Source of the DNA: Bradyrhizobium septentrionale
Lineage (GTDB): Bacteria; Pseudomonadota; Alphaproteobacteria; Rhizobiales; Xanthobacteraceae
Assembly (NCBI RefSeq): GCF_011516645.4
Contig: NZ_CP088285.1
Span: 2,498,501-2,562,500 of the forward strand
DNA: 64,000 nt
Direction: 5' to 3'
Part shown: positions 61,146-64,000 of the stretch, one piece after another
Numbering within the stretch: position 1 is the first letter of the stretch
Layout: each line of letters begins with the position of its first letter
Notes under the pieces: model-generated
The model's database searches: none
Seen by the model: the letters and a program-made list of their open reading frames with translations, nothing else
Told to the model about the DNA's origin: nothing
Program-made: the position numbers and the translations under genes

Positions 61146-63191
61146 ATGACCGCACCTTACGTCCCGCAAATGGCCCTTTATCGCCAATGGCTGAAGCAGA
61201 CGCGCGGCCTTGAATTTGCTGACTTCGAGGCGATGCGGCGCTGGTCGGTCACCGATATCGACGGATTCTGGCAGAGCGTCTGGGATTATTTCGATCTGCG
61301 CTCGCCGACGCCGCATTCGGCGGTGCTGGCCGAGCGCAAGATGCCGGGCGCGGTGTGGTTTCCCGGCGCTTCGGTGAATTATGCGCGCCAGGTCTTCCGT
61401 CATGTCGCGCCGGCGCATGCCGCGGGGCTGCCGGCCTTGATCGCGAGCGGCGAGGACGGCAAGCTCTCGGAGACGAGCTGGCCGGAGCTGCAGCGCAAAT
61501 CGGCCGCGCTGGCGCTGCATCTGAAGGCCAACGGCGTGCGCCGGGGCGATCGCGTCGCGGCCTATCTGCCGAACATCCCCGAGACCATCATCGCGTTTCT
61601 CGCGACCGCGAGCCTGGGTGCGATCTGGAGCGTCTGCGCGCCGGATATGGCGGCACCCGCGGTGATCGACCGCTTCAAGCAGATCGAGCCCAAGGTGCTG
61701 ATCGCCTGCGATGCCGTGACCTATGCCGGCCGCCGCCATGACCGGCAAGGTGTGATCGAGGAGCTGCGGCGCGCGCTGCCGACGGTGCAGCACGTCATCC
61801 TGCACAGCGAAGCCGCGCCAGCCGAGACGCGGCTGTCGTCCATCCTCGCGGGCGAGAGTGCGGAGATCGACGCCTTCGAGCCGGAATGGCTGCCGTTCGA
61901 TCACCCGCTCTGGATCGTCTATTCCTCAGGCACCACGGGATTGCCGAAGCCGATCCTGCACAGCCATGGCGGCATCATCGTGGTGGCGCTGCCGCTCTCG
62001 ACGCTGCACAACGACATCGGCTGCAGCTATCAGCCGAACTCGTTCGGCGAACGCTTTCATTGGTACTCGTCGACCGGCTGGATCATGTGGAATTGCCAGG
62101 CCAACGGCCTGCTCAACGGCACCACCTGCTGCATCTTCGACGGCAGTCCCGGCGGCAGCAAGGACAAGCCAGACTGGACCAGTCTGTGGCGCTTCGTCGC
62201 CGATGCCAAGGCGACCTTCTTCGGCGCGGGCGCGGCGTTCTTCGCCAATTGCACCAAGGCCGAGATCGATCTCACTGCTGTGGGCGATCTCTCGGACCTG
62301 CGCACGCTGGGCTCGACCGGCTCGCCGCTCAGCGCCGATACGCAAGCCTGGTTCAACGAGCGCTTCGCCGCGCTTTCGAAGCGCAACGGCAACGCCGCGC
62401 AGGCCGATATGTGGTGGGCCAATATTTCCGGCGGCACCGATTTCGCCGGCGCCTTCATCGGCGGCAATCGCGAACTGCCGCAGACGCCGGGCATCATGCA
62501 ATGCCGCCTGCTCGGCTGCGCGGTGGAGGCCTTCGACGAGCAGGGCCGCGCCGTGATCGACGAGGTCGGCGAGCTCGTCTGCACCGAGCCGTTGCCCTCG
62601 ATGCCGCTGCGGTTCTGGAACGATCCCGGCGACGCACGCTATCTTTCCAGTTACTTCGAAACCTATCCCGACAATTTCGACGGAAGCGGCCGCGGCCCGG
62701 TGTGGCGGCATGGCGACTGGCTCAAGATCAACCCCGACGGCTCCTGCGTGATCTACGGCCGTAGCGACGCCACCATCAACCGCCACGGCTTGCGGATGGG
62801 CACCAGCGAGCTCTATTCGGCGATCGAGGCGCTGCCCGAGGTGCTGGACTCGATGGTCGTCGACCTCGAATATCTCGGACGCGACAGCTACATGCCGCTG
62901 TTCGTGGTGCTGCGCGAGGGCGTTGCCCTCGATGCCGCGATGAAGGCAAAAATCAACAAGGCGGTCGAGGCCGGGCTGTCGCGCCGCTTCCTGCCGAACG
63001 ACATCTTCGTCGTGGCGGAAATTCCGCGCACGCTGTCCGGCAAGAAGCAGGAGCTGCCGGTCAAGAAGCTGTTGCTCGGCCATGCGGTCGAGAAGGTCAT
63101 CAACCGCGATGCGATGGCCAATCCCGGCTGCCTCGACTGGTATCTCGACTTTGCCAGGAGCTATCTGAGCAAGCAGGCCGGCGTGGCGTAG
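61146..63191 (+). CDS. Acetoacetate-CoA ligase
   Basis: 681 aa from the ATG at 61146; ATG 61119 is possible. ANL adenylating enzyme: P-loop VYSSGTTGLPKPILHSHGG, LGSTGSPL, RFWNDPGDARYLSSYF and YGRSDATINRHGLRMGTSEL, and the acyl-adenylating Lys in TLSGKKQELPVKKLLLG. N-terminal FDLRSPTPHSAVLAERKMPG and WMWNCQANGLLNGTTCCIFD fit acetoacetyl-CoA synthetase. It activates acetoacetate, which is also an end product of the fahA pathway at the other end of the window. Confidence 0.92.
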   Translation: MTAPYVPQMALYRQWLKQTRGLEFADFEAMRRWSVTDIDGFWQSVWDYFDLRSPTPHSAVLAERKMPGAVWFPGASVNYARQVFRHVAPAHAAGLPALIASGEDGKLSETSWPELQRKSAALALHLKANGVRRGDRVAAYLPNIPETIIAFLATASLGAIWSVCAPDMAAPAVIDRFKQIEPKVLIACDAVTYAGRRHDRQGVIEELRRALPTVQHVILHSEAAPAETRLSSILAGESAEIDAFEPEWLPFDHPLWIVYSSGTTGLPKPILHSHGGIIVVALPLSTLHNDIGCSYQPNSFGERFHWYSSTGWIMWNCQANGLLNGTTCCIFDGSPGGSKDKPDWTSLWRFVADAKATFFGAGAAFFANCTKAEIDLTAVGDLSDLRTLGSTGSPLSADTQAWFNERFAALSKRNGNAAQADMWWANISGGTDFAGAFIGGNRELPQTPGIMQCRLLGCAVEAFDEQGRAVIDEVGELVCTEPLPSMPLRFWNDPGDARYLSSYFETYPDNFDGSGRGPVWRHGDWLKINPDGSCVIYGRSDATINRHGLRMGTSELYSAIEALPEVLDSMVVDLEYLGRDSYMPLFVVLREGVALDAAMKAKINKAVEAGLSRRFLPNDIFVVAEIPRTLSGKKQELPVKKLLLGHAVEKVINRDAMANPGCLDWYLDFARSYLSKQAGVA

Positions 63192-63201
63192 GCGATTGCA
63201 G

Positions 63202-64000
63202 TCATCGCGGCCTGCCGCGCCAGGGCGGCGGCGAGAGGGCCGCGCGCAGATGCTCCACGAAGGCCTGCGTGCGCCGGGCCCGGCCACTGCGGCCGGGGTT
63301 GAGCAGTGCAACGATGTCGGCTGGCGGCAGACGGTGGTTCGGCAGGACACGCACCAGCCGGCCACAGGCGAGGTCCTCGGCGACATCCCATTCCGACCTG
63401 ACGATCAGGCCGTGGTCCGCCAGCGCCCAGGCCTTCACCACCTCGCCGTCATTGCTCGACAGCATCGGCTCGATCCGGATGACATCAGGCGCCGCCGCAG
63501 CACGCCGGCGCGAGAACCGCCAGAGCGTCACGTCCTCCTCGTTCTCGCGCAACGCGATGCAATCATGCCCACGCAGATCCTGCGGGCTCGCCGGCGTTCC
63601 GCGGCGCTTCAGATAGGCCGGCGAGGCGCAGAGATAGCGCTCGTTCGGCGCGAGACGCAGCAAACGCAGCGTGGAATCCGTCAAGGCGCCGATGTGGATC
63701 ATGACGTCCCACGCACCGGCGGCGCGTCCGGGCCGATCGGACAGTTCGAGCTCGACCGATACGTCGGGGTGGCGGGACCGGAAGGCGGCGACGGCCGGGG
63801 CAATGTAGCGACGCCCGAAGCCGAGCGGCGCAAGGATCTTCAGATGGCCCGAGATGGTTCCGCGACGCGTCTGCAGCGCTTCCGTCAACTCCGTCGCCTC
63901 GTCGAGCAGCGCGCCGCCGCGCAACACCAGGAGCTCGCCCTCATCGGTCAGCGTCAGCCGCCGGGCCGAACGGCTGACCAGTTGAACGCCCAAGCGCTGC
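63202..64000 (-). CDS. LysR family transcriptional regulator (5' end outside the window)
   Basis: 266 residues are visible; the frame runs open to the window edge. The end of the DNA-binding domain and linker helix (GVQLVSRSARRLTLTDEGEL) precede the effector domain (ISGHLKILAPLGFGRRYIAP, YLCASPAYLKRRGTPASPQD, SNDGEVVKAWALADHGLIVR). It resembles the CrgA/DmlR-like LysR group. Convergent with the acetoacetate-CoA ligase gene. Targets unknown; probably acts on a divergent gene beyond 64 kb. Confidence 0.9.
   Translation of the reverse strand, partial: QRLGVQLVSRSARRLTLTDEGELLVLRGGALLDEATELTEALQTRRGTISGHLKILAPLGFGRRYIAPAVAAFRSRHPDVSVELELSDRPGRAAGAWDVMIHIGALTDSTLRLLRLAPNERYLCASPAYLKRRGTPASPQDLRGHDCIALRENEEDVTLWRFSRRRAAAAPDVIRIEPMLSSNDGEVVKAWALADHGLIVRSEWDVAEDLACGRLVRVLPNHRLPPADIVALLNPGRSGRARRTQAFVEHLRAALSPPPWRGRPR

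Overview
The window is a GC-rich alphaproteobacterial chromosome segment. Gene content and dispersed intergenic repeats resemble Bradyrhizobium or close relatives (Nitrobacteraceae). This rests on recognised protein families, not on a database search. No rRNA, tRNA or CRISPR array was seen.

Layout. 1-7.7 kb: tyrosine/homogentisate catabolism: the start of hppD (cut by the window edge) divergent from an Lrp-type regulator, then a leftward cluster of FAD monooxygenase, a DUF2783 protein with a polyglutamine tail, a metallo-beta-lactamase-fold protein with a degenerate metal site, hmgA and fahA, with a divergent MarR regulator. 8-10 kb: a hydroxyacid dehydrogenase and a lactonase-like hydrolase. 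10-24 kb: envelope and signalling genes (caspase-fold/TPR protein, OmpA, RND efflux pair, PNPOx-like flavoprotein, Crp/Fnr regulator, AsmA, adenylate cyclase). 24-27.4 kb: cspA, a small coiled-coil protein, a highly structured intergenic element and decayed DNA methyltransferase and helicase fragments. 27.4-36.3 kb: alpha/beta hydrolase, orphan RND adaptor, a second caspase-fold protein, an unknown 576-aa protein, a thermonuclease-like protein, LssY-type protein, aminotransferase and GIY-YIG protein. 36.6-43 kb: an iron-type ABC importer and an S9 peptidase. 43-44.4 kb: an IS110/IS1111-type insertion sequence inserted in a palindromic repeat. 44.5-47.1 kb: RraA-like protein and an IlvD/Edd dehydratase. 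47.3-58.6 kb: chemotaxis and motility (FixJ-type regulator, pilZ, cheR, cheY, cheW, cheA, flagellin), two tandem Crp/Fnr regulators and a LuxR regulator. 59-64 kb: small proteins, a NagZ-type glycosidase, acetoacetate-CoA ligase and a LysR regulator cut by the window end.

Most notable. (1) The insertion sequence carries, 3' of its transposase, a stem whose loop contains two segments that pair with the two sides of its own target site, the layout expected of a bridge RNA/seekRNA. (2) A composite promoter motif, CCGTA-N4-TACGG-N9-TTAACG, recurs with fixed spacing on the coding strand upstream of cheA, flagellin, a LuxR regulator and a small gene facing a FixJ-type regulator, which suggests an undescribed motility/chemotaxis regulon. 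(3) Two caspase-fold paralogues both replace the His/Cys dyad by Tyr/Ser. Around 20 dispersed palindromic elements of several families sit between genes, and several supply the stop codons of neighbouring genes.
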